Source: an uncultured Mycoplasmatota bacterium (GTDB lineage Bacteria; Bacillota_I; Bacilli_A; RF39; UBA660). Taken from it: DNA of 64,000 nt. Positions 16,656-24,551 of this stretch are shown piece after piece (position 1 is the first letter of the stretch; each line of letters begins with the position of its first letter). The notes below the pieces were generated by a model. The model saw only the letters and a list, made by a program, of their open reading frames with translations. It was not told the DNA's origin and made no database searches. Where the stretch lies: the NCBI GenBank assembly GCA_937944975.1, contig CALEBF010000002.1, positions 62,001-126,000 of the forward strand, given 5' to 3'. Both the position numbers and the translations under genes were made by a program.

Positions 16656-17681
16656 ATGCGTGCAGCAACGTTAGTTGGAAAGAGAAAATTCGAAATCAAC
16701 GAAATCGAAGAGCCAACTTCTAAAAATGGTGAGGTGTTAATACACGTTTTAAAATCAGGTATTTGTGGATCTGATTTACATTATTTTGAAACAGGAGAAC
16801 CAAAAGGACTAGTACTTGGACACGAATTTTGTGGAACGGTCATCGATCCTGGAGATCGTACGGATTTAAAAGTGGGAGATATCGTAACAGCGCTTCCAAT
16901 TTCTCCTTGTGGTCATTGTAGTGCTTGTACTAGTGGAAATCCACAATATTGTAAAGAAACTTGGAAAGATGCGGTAGGATTATCTATGGCACATCCAGGA
17001 GGACTTACAAGTAAAATTAGTGTAAGAGGAGACATGGTGTATAAGGTTCCAGATAATGTTCGTCCGGAAGAGATGGCAATGGTAGAACCAACTGCAGTCG
17101 CACTTCACGGTGTTCATTTAGCCGATATTAAATTAGGACAGAAAGTTCTTGTCATCGGTGGAGGTATCATCGGACTTATGAGTGCGATGTTAGCTAAGAA
17201 AGAGGGAGCTAGCTTTGTCGCTGTCAGTGAGACCAATCCAAACCGTGGAAAGAAGGCATTAGCGCTCGGAGTTGCAGATAAGTATTATGATGCAACAAAG
17301 GAAGACATGATTATGGAAGTAATGCAGGATACAGGTAGTGGATTTGACGTCGTAATAGAGTGTTGTGGAAATGCTCCAGCAGTTAAAAGTTCACTTTTGA
17401 TGGTAAAACCTGGTGGAACAGTGACACTTGTTGGAGTTGCAACAGGTCCGATTTCTATTCCAACCGTCATTGCAGTTATGAACGAATTGACAGTAAAAGG
17501 TGCGATTGCTTACACGAAAGAAGAATTTGAAACTTGTATTCAAATGATTGCATCAAAACAAATTGAAGTTATGAAGTTTGTCGATGACATGATTCCATTA
17601 TCTAAAGTACAAGAAGCGTATGAGAGACTCACGAGTGGAACTGATGATGCAGTTAAGATATTGGTTGATCCAAATCAATAA
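16656..17681 (+). CDS. Zinc-dependent alcohol/polyol dehydrogenase (MDR family)
   Basis: This 341-residue NAD(P)-dependent medium-chain dehydrogenase has catalytic zinc ligands in GICGSDLH (about residue 37) and LGHEFCG (about 58), the structural zinc cysteines CGHCSACTSGNPQYC (about 88-102), and the Rossmann motif VIGGGIIGL (about 166). Its pattern resembles sorbitol, threonine or galactitol-phosphate dehydrogenases; the exact substrate cannot be decided. ATG 16656 follows AGAGAGGTGATAAA. A weak extended -10 (TGTTACACT, 16626-16634) precedes it. It is a single-gene unit. Confidence 0.9.
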   Translation: MRAATLVGKRKFEINEIEEPTSKNGEVLIHVLKSGICGSDLHYFETGEPKGLVLGHEFCGTVIDPGDRTDLKVGDIVTALPISPCGHCSACTSGNPQYCKETWKDAVGLSMAHPGGLTSKISVRGDMVYKVPDNVRPEEMAMVEPTAVALHGVHLADIKLGQKVLVIGGGIIGLMSAMLAKKEGASFVAVSETNPNRGKKALALGVADKYYDATKEDMIMEVMQDTGSGFDVVIECCGNAPAVKSSLLMVKPGGTVTLVGVATGPISIPTVIAVMNELTVKGAIAYTKEEFETCIQMIASKQIEVMKFVDDMIPLSKVQEAYERLTSGTDDAVKILVDPNQ

Positions 17682-17709
17682 AGGTATATGTCATTCATAT
17701 ACCTTTTTT
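17680..17709 (+). terminator. Intrinsic terminator
   Basis: An 11-base arm around AAAGGTATATG pairs with CATATACCTT and runs into seven T. Confidence 0.8.
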
Positions 17710-17715
17710 ATCAAA

Positions 17716-17742
17716 GAAAAAAGTTGGAATATTCCAACTTTT
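17716..17742 (-). terminator. Terminator of tRNA-Lys
   Basis: A near-perfect palindrome centred on GGAATATTCC with arms AAAGTT and AACTTT lies 11 bases beyond the tRNA 3' end on the minus strand, followed by a U run. Confidence 0.65.
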
Positions 17743-17752
17743 ATTAACATTA

Positions 17753-17828
17753 TGGTGGGCTGTTAGGGACTCGAACCCTAGACCCACTGATTAAGAGTCA
17801 GTTGCTCTACCAACTGAGCTAACAGCCC
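17753..17828 (-). tRNA. tRNA-Lys (CTT)
   Basis: The minus strand folds as a complete 76-base tRNA. The acceptor GGGCTGT pairs with ACAGCCC, the D-loop contains AGCTCAGTTGG, the T-loop is TTCGAGT, and CCA is encoded. The anticodon loop CTCTTAA gives CTT, which reads lysine AAG. Confidence 0.95.
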
Positions 17829-17917
17829 ATAAAATCGATTACTCATTAAGTATAACACAAAAATAATAAAAAAGGAATAGTAATTTTGATTTTATTGGTA
17901 TTTTTATAATTTAAGTA

Positions 17918-17956
17918 AGAAAAAACATTCAGATTTATTTTCTGAATGTTTTTTTA
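17918..17956 (-). terminator. Terminator of the PP2C gene
   Basis: ACATTCAGA and TCTGAATGT pair around a seven-base loop, with A runs giving U on the minus strand. It overlaps the end of the phosphatase gene. Confidence 0.65.
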
Positions 17957-19572
17957 TAAGTAATTGCTGTTGCATTGTCGCTTCCGGCATGGATTGTTCT
18001 CTCTGGAACATAATGGTCTCCATCTCCGTAAGAGGCTGTGTCCACAAGTTGTTCTGCTTTCGGAAATTGTGGTAATGTTTGATATAACTGCAATGTGGGG
18101 ATTGGGTTTGTAACTCCATCGCTACATAACATCATATAATCATAATCATGATTTGAAATAATTTGCTCAGGTTTTAATAAATAGTTTTGATCTGTTCCAA
18201 TTGCATTTGTAATCGTATGGGCATATGGATCGAATTTTCGAATTTCTTCCGCATCGATTCCTTCGATGGTTTGTCCATTCTTTTTAAAAAGTTCGTATGT
18301 AAGGGTTTGCTCAGATGTCGTTTTTTTAGCAATTCCATCCTTTGCAATATAGATGCTTGAATCTCCTACTTGATAGATCAGCGTATGTTTTTTCGTAACG
18401 ACAGCAAAAGATAGAGTGGTTTGTCCTAACCTTTGTCTAGAAACGTCTGCTTCTATTTGTGCGACGATGAGAGCAATTTCATTGATTAGACTACTTTCTT
18501 CCATATTATGTTTTGGCATTTGATCCATTTCTTCGAAGTAGGATACTGGAATTTGTTGAAATGCCGAACTTAAGCGTTCTGTAACAAATTTACTTCCTTG
18601 CTGTGAATTCTTAGAACTACTTACACCATCGCATACGGCAAATAATTTATAGTTTTTATTTAAACTATGTTCTACAAATACCGATGCATCGTCTTGTCCA
18701 TGTCTGTGACGACTTCCCTTATTTGTTGCAAGTTGGATTTCTTCTTGCGGTGTACGATACGAGATAGAAACTGTTTGGTGATCGTATGGATTATCATTTT
18801 TTTGCAGTGTTTGATTTTGAAACGCTCCTAAGTAATTTGTCTGTAATTGGACGTTGTGTCTTTGTTGTTTTTTGTAATACATTTCAAATTGTGTCTTTAA
18901 TTCGTATTTACAATTTGGAGTTATCATTCGGTATTCTTTTTCTGGATATTTTATCGCTACACTTACTAAAAGGTCGAAATATTCGAGCAAATAAGTTAAT
19001 AAAATTTTTTGGTTTTCTGGTGAGAGCTGATGATAAGCCTGAAATATGTTTGATTGTTCCAATGCGATTTTAATGAATTGGTCTGGGTGAAGTACAGTAT
19101 CTAATCCTAATTGACAGATCTGATCTAATTTATCTAATTCTAGGCGATTAAAACTTAAAGTTGCTGGTACGAGGTAGGTTGTGTTTGTATCGTATTTCAT
19201 ATGATAAAGTTGATTGAAATCATAACATAAATAAATTTCTAATAAATGATAGATTAGGTCCTCGTATGACATAGATTCTATTTGTTTTCTCATACCGCTC
19301 GTACTGGTAATGTATGCGGAATCGATTCCCTTTTGTATAAATTGATGTAATAAGGCATTCGCATAGTGATTTTCTCGTACTTTGGGTTGTTCCAACGTCA
19401 GTTTGATCTCTGTTTTACGTAGCGATTCTGCAAGAATATTTTCTAATTTTCTCTGATATAAACTCTTCTTCAAAATTAATGTTTGTTTTTGTTCTTTTAA
19501 ATGTCGTTCTTGTTCTTCGATCTCTTCTATTTGTAATTCGATTTCGTTGATTTTCTTTGCTTCGGTTTCCAT
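17935..19572 (-). CDS. PP2C-type protein phosphatase with N-terminal coiled coil
   Basis: The C-terminal part, from about residue 270, is a PP2C serine/threonine phosphatase: GQDDASV, VCDGVSSS (metal-binding aspartate), TTLSFAVV, YQVGDSSIYI, MLCSDGVTNPI and GSDNATAI appear in the family order. The first 60 residues form a strong charged coiled coil, and residues 70-250 are a helical domain that I cannot name. No partner kinase gene is in the window. Start ATG 19572 follows AAAGGGGGAA. The gene is divergent from the deacetylase gene, with separate promoters in the 107-base gap. The target is unknown. Confidence 0.85.
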   Translation of the reverse strand: METEAKKINEIELQIEEIEEQERHLKEQKQTLILKKSLYQRKLENILAESLRKTEIKLTLEQPKVRENHYANALLHQFIQKGIDSAYITSTSGMRKQIESMSYEDLIYHLLEIYLCYDFNQLYHMKYDTNTTYLVPATLSFNRLELDKLDQICQLGLDTVLHPDQFIKIALEQSNIFQAYHQLSPENQKILLTYLLEYFDLLVSVAIKYPEKEYRMITPNCKYELKTQFEMYYKKQQRHNVQLQTNYLGAFQNQTLQKNDNPYDHQTVSISYRTPQEEIQLATNKGSRHRHGQDDASVFVEHSLNKNYKLFAVCDGVSSSKNSQQGSKFVTERLSSAFQQIPVSYFEEMDQMPKHNMEESSLINEIALIVAQIEADVSRQRLGQTTLSFAVVTKKHTLIYQVGDSSIYIAKDGIAKKTTSEQTLTYELFKKNGQTIEGIDAEEIRKFDPYAHTITNAIGTDQNYLLKPEQIISNHDYDYMMLCSDGVTNPIPTLQLYQTLPQFPKAEQLVDTASYGDGDHYVPERTIHAGSDNATAITYKKTFRK

Positions 19573-19601
19573 TGCAAATTCCCCCTTTAAAAGTAGTGCT
19601 T

Positions 19602-19630
19602 ACTTTAACAGAACGTGATATATTTGTCAA
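19602..19630 (-). promoter_or_regulatory. Promoter of the PP2C gene
   Basis: On the minus strand a perfect TTGACA (19630-19625) is spaced 17 bases from TAAAGT (19607-19602). Confidence 0.5.
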
Positions 19631-19645
19631 ATTTATGAGGAATTG

Positions 19646-19654
19646 TGGTATACT
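19646..19654 (+). promoter_or_regulatory. Extended -10 promoter
   Basis: TGGTATACT lies 25 bases before the deacetylase start codon. The same gap holds the divergent PP2C promoter. Confidence 0.55.
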
Positions 19655-19679
19655 AAAAAAGAAGTAAGGATGGACAAGT

Positions 19680-21086
19680 ATGAAGAAAAAGGGTTTGTTG
19701 TTATTTGGATTTTTCTGTTTGGTTGTAGTTGCTATTATGATCGGCGTTGCTGTTGGGCATCGAAAAATTCATTTTTCAGTAGATGGGAAAACCGTTTTAA
19801 ATGTGGATGTAGGAAGTAAATATAATGCCCCTAAGGTAAAAGCCTGTTATGGAAATTTTTTTGATTGTAAGGCACTAAAAGTAGATAAAATAGGGGATGT
19901 AGATACCAATCGAATTGGAACTTATCACGTTTTTTATCAAGCTAAGAAAGATGGTAAAACGAAAAAGCTTGCGATTAAAGTAGTTGTAGAAGATAGAGAA
20001 AAACCGGAATTGGTAGTGGAAGGGGAGAAATTACAAGTCTGTCCGAATGGAAAATTAAAACAATATCAGTATCGAGCAATCGATCAGTATGATGGAGATT
20101 TAACTAGCAAAGTTAAGATCGAAGAAAAAGAAGGAGATCTCGTATTTTCCGTTCGTGATTCGAGTGGAAATGAAACTTTAAAAAAAGTTCCATACGAGAA
20201 AATAGACCAAGTTCCTCCGTCTTTAACATATAAAGGAAATCCAACGATGTCTTTACTTGTCGGAAGTACTTATCAAGATCCTGGAATGAATGCAGTGGAC
20301 GACTGTGATGGAGATCTTACTCCTAATATCGTTGTCAGCGGAAATGTCAATACCAAAGTGCCAGGAACATATAAAGTCATTTATACTGCGACAGATCAGT
20401 CTGGAAACCAAACATCGGCAGTAAGAACTGTCAAAGTTTATAAAAAGAATGTCACAACGCTTCCTGGAAAGAAGACGATCTATCTTACATTTGATGATGG
20501 CCCAGGACCTCATACTGCACGTTTGTTAGACATTTTAGCTAAGTATAATGTAAAAGCAACGTTCTTTGTGACAGGTGTAAATCCAGCGTACGATCCGATG
20601 ATTACACGGGCTTATAGAGAAGGTCATAGTATAGGACTTCATACTTATACGCATCGTTATCAAACGATATATGCTAGTAAAGAAGCTTATTATCAAGATT
20701 TAAATTTGATTTCTAATAAAGTAAAGAATTTAACAGGTGTTGAAACGAAGTTAATTCGATTCCCAGGTGGATCATCCAATACGGTAAGTAATCGAGTACC
20801 AGGGCTTATGACATTACTTGCACGTGATGTCGAAGCGAGAGGATATAAGTATTTTGATTGGAATATTACAAGTGGAGATGCTGGAGAAACAACGTCGACA
20901 CAAGTGGTTGCTAACAATGTGATTCGCAACTTGCGAAACGATTACAGTATCGTCTTACAACACGATAGCCAAGGATTTAGTGTCAATGCAGTAGAGACGA
21001 TTATTCAATATGGGTTATCCCATGGATATACGTTCGCACCGCTTACGATGTCTAGTCCGACAGCGCATCATAAAATTAATAATTAG
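19680..21086 (+). CDS. Secreted polysaccharide deacetylase with Ig-like repeats
   Basis: The 468-residue protein has an N-terminal membrane anchor or signal (residues 5-25), then Ig-like DUF5011-type domains at about 30-110 and 180-258 (signature VDDCDGDLT and PGTYKVIYTATDQSGN). The C-terminal NodB domain starts at about 265: YLTFDDGPGPHT holds the catalytic and metal-binding aspartates, HTYTH the metal histidines, and IRFPGGSS the third motif. It should remove acetyl groups from peptidoglycan or another wall glycan outside the cell. Confidence 0.92.
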   Translation: MKKKGLLLFGFFCLVVVAIMIGVAVGHRKIHFSVDGKTVLNVDVGSKYNAPKVKACYGNFFDCKALKVDKIGDVDTNRIGTYHVFYQAKKDGKTKKLAIKVVVEDREKPELVVEGEKLQVCPNGKLKQYQYRAIDQYDGDLTSKVKIEEKEGDLVFSVRDSSGNETLKKVPYEKIDQVPPSLTYKGNPTMSLLVGSTYQDPGMNAVDDCDGDLTPNIVVSGNVNTKVPGTYKVIYTATDQSGNQTSAVRTVKVYKKNVTTLPGKKTIYLTFDDGPGPHTARLLDILAKYNVKATFFVTGVNPAYDPMITRAYREGHSIGLHTYTHRYQTIYASKEAYYQDLNLISNKVKNLTGVETKLIRFPGGSSNTVSNRVPGLMTLLARDVEARGYKYFDWNITSGDAGETTSTQVVANNVIRNLRNDYSIVLQHDSQGFSVNAVETIIQYGLSHGYTFAPLTMSSPTAHHKINN

Positions 21087-21095
21087 ACAAAAAGA

Positions 21096-21127
21096 AAAAC
21101 CTTACAAATGTAAGGTTTATTTTTTTA
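21096..21127 (+). terminator. Intrinsic terminator
   Basis: AAACCTTACA and TGTAAGGTTT form the stem, followed by TATTTTTTT. Confidence 0.7.
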
Positions 21128-21129
21128 AT

Positions 21130-21206
21130 TGGTGACCTGTATGGGATTTGAACCCATGAATGCCGCCGTGAAAGGGCGGTGTGTTGAACCACTTCACCAA
21201 CAGGCC
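21130..21206 (-). tRNA. tRNA-Glu (TTC)
   Basis: The minus strand folds as a 77-base tRNA with acceptor GGCCTGT against ACAGGTC and an encoded CCA. The anticodon loop CTTTCAC gives TTC, which reads glutamate. It is last in a minus-strand tRNA cluster. Confidence 0.95.
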
Positions 21207-21213
21207 AACAAAA

Positions 21214-21290
21214 TGGCGCCTCTTGTAAGACTCGAACTTACGACCCCCTGATTAACAGTCAGATGCTCTAACCGACTGAGCTAAAGAGGC
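21214..21290 (-). tRNA. tRNA-Asn (GTT)
   Basis: Acceptor GCCTCTT pairs with AAGAGGC, the discriminator is G and CCA is encoded. The anticodon loop CTGTTAA gives GTT, reading asparagine. It lies between the Ile and Glu tRNA genes. Confidence 0.95.
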
Positions 21291-21297
21291 ATTTAAA

Positions 21298-21374
<77 letters not shown>

Positions 21375-21398
21375 ACTTAAATGTCAAACGACTATTAC

Positions 21399-21427
21399 AG
21401 TATACATGATATTCTAAAGTTTTGCAA
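21399..21427 (-). promoter_or_regulatory. Promoter of the tRNA-Ile-Asn-Glu cluster
   Basis: On the minus strand TTGCAA and TATACT are spaced by 17 bases, about 25 bases upstream of tRNA-Ile. Confidence 0.6.
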
Positions 21428-21464
21428 TAGCTTTTTTACATTTTCTGTATATTTTTTGAAATCT

Positions 21465-21481
21465 GACGTCGATCCGACGTC
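21465..21481. repeat. GACGTCG/CGACGTC inverted repeat in the tRNA-suf gap
   Basis: A perfect 7-bp inverted repeat with a three-base loop lies in the roughly 300-base gap between the minus-strand tRNA promoter and the plus-strand suf promoter. Each arm contains GACGTC. No T run follows on either strand, so it looks more like an operator than a terminator. The rest of the gap is AT-rich, and a plus-strand open frame across it lacks a ribosome site. Confidence 0.4.
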
Positions 21482-21560
21482 CTCATTGAATAATATACAC
21501 AGAAATGAAAAGTATGTCAATCTTTTTTGTGTCTCTTTTTGTTATAAAAAGTATAATTCG

Positions 21561-21589
21561 TTGACGTTAAAAATAATTAAAAGTATAAT
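21561..21589 (+). promoter_or_regulatory. Promoter of sufC-sufB
   Basis: TTGACG and a perfect TATAAT are spaced by 17 bases. An untranslated leader of about 80 bases separates it from the sufC start. Confidence 0.7.
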
Positions 21590-21678
21590 GGAGGTGAATA
21601 TAAAAGAAATTTTATATTCGGAGCATCATGGATAACCAATAGATGTTATGACCATGTTAATATAGAAAGGATGAGGAT

Positions 21679-22395
21679 ATGTTAGAGTTACAAGACATCT
21701 CGTTTAAACGGGATGGAAAACATATACTAGATCATGTAAGTTTCAAGTTTGAGGCAGAAAAATTTTACGTGATCACAGGACCCAACGGAAGTGGGAAATC
21801 GACGCTTGCGAAAATTATTATGGGAATCGAACAACCAGATAGTGGGAAGATTTTGTTGGATGGAGAAGATATCACCCATAAAAAAATCAACGAAAGAGCA
21901 AAACTCGGGATTGGTTTTGCATTTCAACAGCCGGTACAATTTAAGGGAATTACCGTATACGATTTATTAAAACTTGCGTCTAAAAAAGAAATTGGAACGA
22001 AAGAGGCATGTCAATTGTTATCAAAAGTTGGTCTTTGCGCAGGAGAATACATCGACCGTGAGATCAATGGTTCTCTATCTGGAGGAGAGTTAAAACGAAT
22101 CGAAATTGCCTCTGTCATGGCAAAGGATCCGAGTGTTTCTATCTTTGATGAACCAGAAGCTGGAATTGATTTGTGGAGTTTTCGAAATTTAATTGATGTG
22201 TTTAAACGAATGGAATCTTATGCGAAAGGTGTTACGATCGTTATTTCACATCAAGAGAGAATTTTAGCGATTGCTGATCAAATTATTTGGATGGAGCAAG
22301 GTAAGATTAAACAAGTAGGAAGCAAAAACGCGATGATGCATCAAATCTTGACACCACAGAAAGATTGTCCGAAAGGAGTGATGACTTGTGAATAA
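21679..22395 (+). CDS. sufC: SufC-like Fe-S assembly ATPase (minimal SUF type)
   Basis: This 238-residue ABC ATPase has Walker A GPNGSGKST (about residue 34), signature SLSGGELKR (about 137) and Walker B VSIFDEPEAGIDL (about 157). The motif and the pairing with a single SufB/D-like protein identify it as the ATPase of an Fe-S scaffold. No sufS, sufU, sufD or sufA gene follows. The DEPEAGID sequence and the two-gene arrangement resemble the minimal SUF (SMS) systems of archaea and anaerobic bacteria rather than the five-gene Bacillus operon. The start follows AAAGGATGAGGAT. The gene overlaps the next by eight bases. Confidence 0.9.
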   Translation: MLELQDISFKRDGKHILDHVSFKFEAEKFYVITGPNGSGKSTLAKIIMGIEQPDSGKILLDGEDITHKKINERAKLGIGFAFQQPVQFKGITVYDLLKLASKKEIGTKEACQLLSKVGLCAGEYIDREINGSLSGGELKRIEIASVMAKDPSVSIFDEPEAGIDLWSFRNLIDVFKRMESYAKGVTIVISHQERILAIADQIIWMEQGKIKQVGSKNAMMHQILTPQKDCPKGVMTCE

Positions 22396-23305
22396 AGTAG
22401 ATGAATCACTTCTTCACGAAGTATTAGATCAAGATGTTAGAAAGGCAGATGCTTACAACATACGTAAAAATGGAAAGGGAATCGAACGTAAATCAAATCC
22501 AAATATCGATATTGTTCCGAAAGAAGATGGAACAGGGCTTGATATTTACGTTAAGGAAAACACTTTATTTGGAATTGTGCATATTCCAGTTATTATTACG
22601 GAAAGTGGTCTTACTGATGTCGTATATAATGATTTTCATGTTGGGAAAAATGCGAATGTGATTATCGTTGCTGGTTGTGGAATTCACAATGGAAAACATA
22701 AAGATTCTAGGCACGATGGAATTCATCGTTTCTATCTAGAAGAAAAAGCGAAAGTAAACTATGTCGAAAAACATTATGGAGAAGGTGAGGGAGCTGGAAA
22801 GAAAGTGCTTAATCCAGTGACTGAAATTACGTTAGAAAAAGATGCGTATTTGTCGATGAGTACGACGCAGATTAAAGGGGTCGATGCGACCTTACGTGTG
22901 ACGAAAGCTAAATTAAAGGAAGGTTCTACACTTGTTATTAATGAAAAAATATTGACGAGTGGAACACAACAAGCAAAAACTGATTTTATTGTTTCTTTGG
23001 ATGGAGAAGGAGCAAGCACACATGTGACATCTCGCTCTGTAGCGGAAGAATCGTCTTATCAAGAATTTACGTCGAATGTGATTGGAAATAAAAAATGTTA
23101 TGCTCATGTAGAATGTGATGCGATAATTAAAGATCATGGGTCTGTAAAAGCAATTCCAGAAATTTATGCAAAAGATGTAGAAGCAAAGCTGATTCACGAA
23201 GCGGCAATTGGTAAAATAGCAGGGCAACAACTTATGAAATTAATGTCTCTTGGACTTTCTGAAAAAGAGGCGGAGGAGACAATTATAAAGGGTTTTTTGA
23301 AATAG
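22388..23305 (+). CDS. SufB/SufD-family scaffold protein (minimal SUF type)
   Basis: This 305-residue protein is the scaffold partner of the preceding ATPase. It has the right-handed beta-helix pattern of SufB/SufD (FHVGKNANVIIVAGCGIHN, RFYLEEKAKVNYVEKHYGEG) and ends in the family's helical tail (AIGKIAGQQLMKLMSLGLSEKEAEETIIKGFLK). At about 300 residues it is much shorter than Bacillus SufB (about 465) and matches single-scaffold minimal systems, where it would form a homodimer in the cytoplasm. GTG start 22388 overlaps the sufC end, so translation is coupled. A terminator follows. Confidence 0.9.
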   Translation: MNKVDESLLHEVLDQDVRKADAYNIRKNGKGIERKSNPNIDIVPKEDGTGLDIYVKENTLFGIVHIPVIITESGLTDVVYNDFHVGKNANVIIVAGCGIHNGKHKDSRHDGIHRFYLEEKAKVNYVEKHYGEGEGAGKKVLNPVTEITLEKDAYLSMSTTQIKGVDATLRVTKAKLKEGSTLVINEKILTSGTQQAKTDFIVSLDGEGASTHVTSRSVAEESSYQEFTSNVIGNKKCYAHVECDAIIKDHGSVKAIPEIYAKDVEAKLIHEAAIGKIAGQQLMKLMSLGLSEKEAEETIIKGFLK

Positions 23306-23312
23306 AATCGCG

Positions 23313-23341
23313 ATGTGCATAGGAAATATGCACATTTTTTA
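23313..23341 (+). terminator. Intrinsic terminator
   Basis: TGTGCAT and ATGCACA pair around a seven-base loop and are followed by six T. Confidence 0.8.
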
Positions 23342-23370
23342 TTGTCAAAAGAATTATTTTATGTTAAAAT
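23342..23370 (+). promoter_or_regulatory. Promoter of tRNA-Glu (CTC)
   Basis: TTGTCA and TAAAAT are spaced by 17 bases, 16 bases upstream of the tRNA. Confidence 0.65.
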
Positions 23371-23386
23371 GATAATGTTGTTAATT

Positions 23387-23463
23387 GGCCTGTTGGTGAA
23401 GCGGTTCAACACACTGCCCTCTCACGGCAGCATTCATGGGTTCGAAACCCATACAGGTCACCA
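23387..23463 (+). tRNA. tRNA-Glu (CTC)
   Basis: The 77-base sequence differs from the minus-strand tRNA-Glu at 21130-21206 at only a few positions, one of them a compensating pair in the anticodon stem. The anticodon loop CTCTCAC gives CTC, reading glutamate GAG. CCA is encoded. It has its own promoter and terminator. Confidence 0.95.
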
Positions 23464-23473
23464 TATGATAATT

Positions 23474-23499
23474 ACTAGATATTAGGTCTAGTTTTTTTA
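23474..23499 (+). terminator. Terminator of tRNA-Glu (CTC)
   Basis: ACTAGA and TCTAGT pair around a seven-base loop and are followed by T. Confidence 0.65.
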
Positions 23500-23543
23500 T
23501 ATAAAATTATGAGAGATTTGAAAAAAGAAAAAGAGGTAGAATT

Positions 23544-24122
23544 ATGATTCGTATAAAGGAAATTGAACATGAACATGAAGCATTAATTGAAATTGCAAAA
23601 AATTATATGAAAACAATTCAGGATCGTTGTCACAGTATAGATCATATGAATGATGTTGTTGCCTATACAAAAGAACTTTTAAATGACTTAGAGGTTAAAG
23701 TAAACCCAGAAGTATGTATCATTGGTGCCTATTGGCATGACGTTGGAAGGACAAAATTGGATGTAGGACATGAAGAATTATCAGCAAAAATGTTAAGACG
23801 GTATATGATTGAAATGAATTATGATGATAAATTTATAGAAGATTGTTGTGAAGCAATCCAATATCATAAATGGAATATGACTCCCACGACTGTAGAAGGA
23901 CTCATTATAAAAGATGCAGATAAATTAGCATATCTTGGAAGTGGCAGATGGAATGCTTGTTTAGAACAAAAGCAGAGATTAGATGATATCATAGGGTTAC
24001 TTCCAAAATTAAGAAATGAAATTTTATATTTTGATAGTTCTAGAAAAATATACGATAGAGAAATTGTATGTATCATGAGATTGTTGTATGATAGATATTA
24101 TGAGGAGAATGGAAAAAAATAA
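23544..24122 (+). CDS. HD-domain phosphohydrolase
   Basis: The 192-residue protein has HD-domain metal residues: the histidine in CHSIDHMND (about residue 29-33), the HD pair in YWHDVGRTKLD (about 68) and a later aspartate in IIKDADKLAYLG (about 130). Such domains hydrolyse phosphate esters or nucleotides; the substrate is unknown. Start ATG 23544 follows AAAGAGGTAGAATT. A terminator follows the stop. Confidence 0.85.
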   Translation: MIRIKEIEHEHEALIEIAKNYMKTIQDRCHSIDHMNDVVAYTKELLNDLEVKVNPEVCIIGAYWHDVGRTKLDVGHEELSAKMLRRYMIEMNYDDKFIEDCCEAIQYHKWNMTPTTVEGLIIKDADKLAYLGSGRWNACLEQKQRLDDIIGLLPKLRNEILYFDSSRKIYDREIVCIMRLLYDRYYEENGKK

Positions 24123-24126
24123 TAGA

Positions 24127-24156
24127 AAACAAGCAAGTGTAAGCTTGTTTTTTTTG
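24127..24156 (+). terminator. Intrinsic terminator
   Basis: AAACAAGC and GCTTGTTT pair around an eight-base loop and are followed by T. Confidence 0.7.
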
Positions 24157-24494
24157 ATATGTCAAAAAGATATGTCAAAAAGCGAACAAAAGGATGCAAA
24201 AAAGAGTGGAAAACGTCAAAAATACACTTTTGTTTTTTTGCGAAAAACAATGTTTGAAAAATAACGGATAATCAAAAAAACGAAAAAAAATAAAAAAATA
24301 ATCGTGCTGTAACAATTCAAAAAAGGCAGTTTGACTTTTAAAAACAATGGATTTCCTGGTTTTTGATAAAAATGACATTTTATCAAAAAATGAAATGTAA
24401 AGAAAAACACAAAAAAATAAAATATATTTTTGTTGAAAAATAAAGGCTCGTGAGCAATGCTGAAAAAAAGTTTAAAATTTGTTCGCTTTTTTGC
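24157..24494 (+). other. Long AT-rich region upstream of nrdD
   Basis: About 340 bases without a supported gene separate a terminator from the nrdD promoter. The sequence is strongly A-rich on the plus strand, with many repeated tracts of A and short GTCAAAAAG repeats near its start. It contains a perfect 12-bp inverted repeat (24360-24371 with 24378-24389). Minus-strand open frames here are low-complexity and lack ribosome sites. Confidence 0.5.
24360..24389. repeat. 12-bp inverted repeat upstream of nrdD
   Basis: TTTTTGATAAAA and TTTTATCAAAAA are perfect inverted copies around a six-base centre (ATGACA). It lies about 106 bases upstream of the nrdD -35 box, and no T run follows it on either strand, so an operator is more likely than a terminator. 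Confidence 0.5.
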
Positions 24495-24523
24495 TTGATT
24501 TTTTTATTTTGAGTTGCTATACT
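24495..24523 (+). promoter_or_regulatory. Promoter of nrdD-nrdG
   Basis: TTGATT and TATACT are spaced by 17 bases and the -10 is extended (TGC). Confidence 0.65.
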
Positions 24524-24551
24524 GACAGTAGTTAAGGTAGGAGGAAATGTT

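Noticed and set aside
21381..21635. Plus-strand open frame of 84 codons upstream of sufC
   Set aside because: It overlaps the minus-strand tRNA promoter and the suf promoter and has no ribosome site.
24175..24410. Two minus-strand open frames upstream of nrdD
   Set aside because: They are low-complexity Phe/Leu/Lys translations of an AT tract without ribosome sites.
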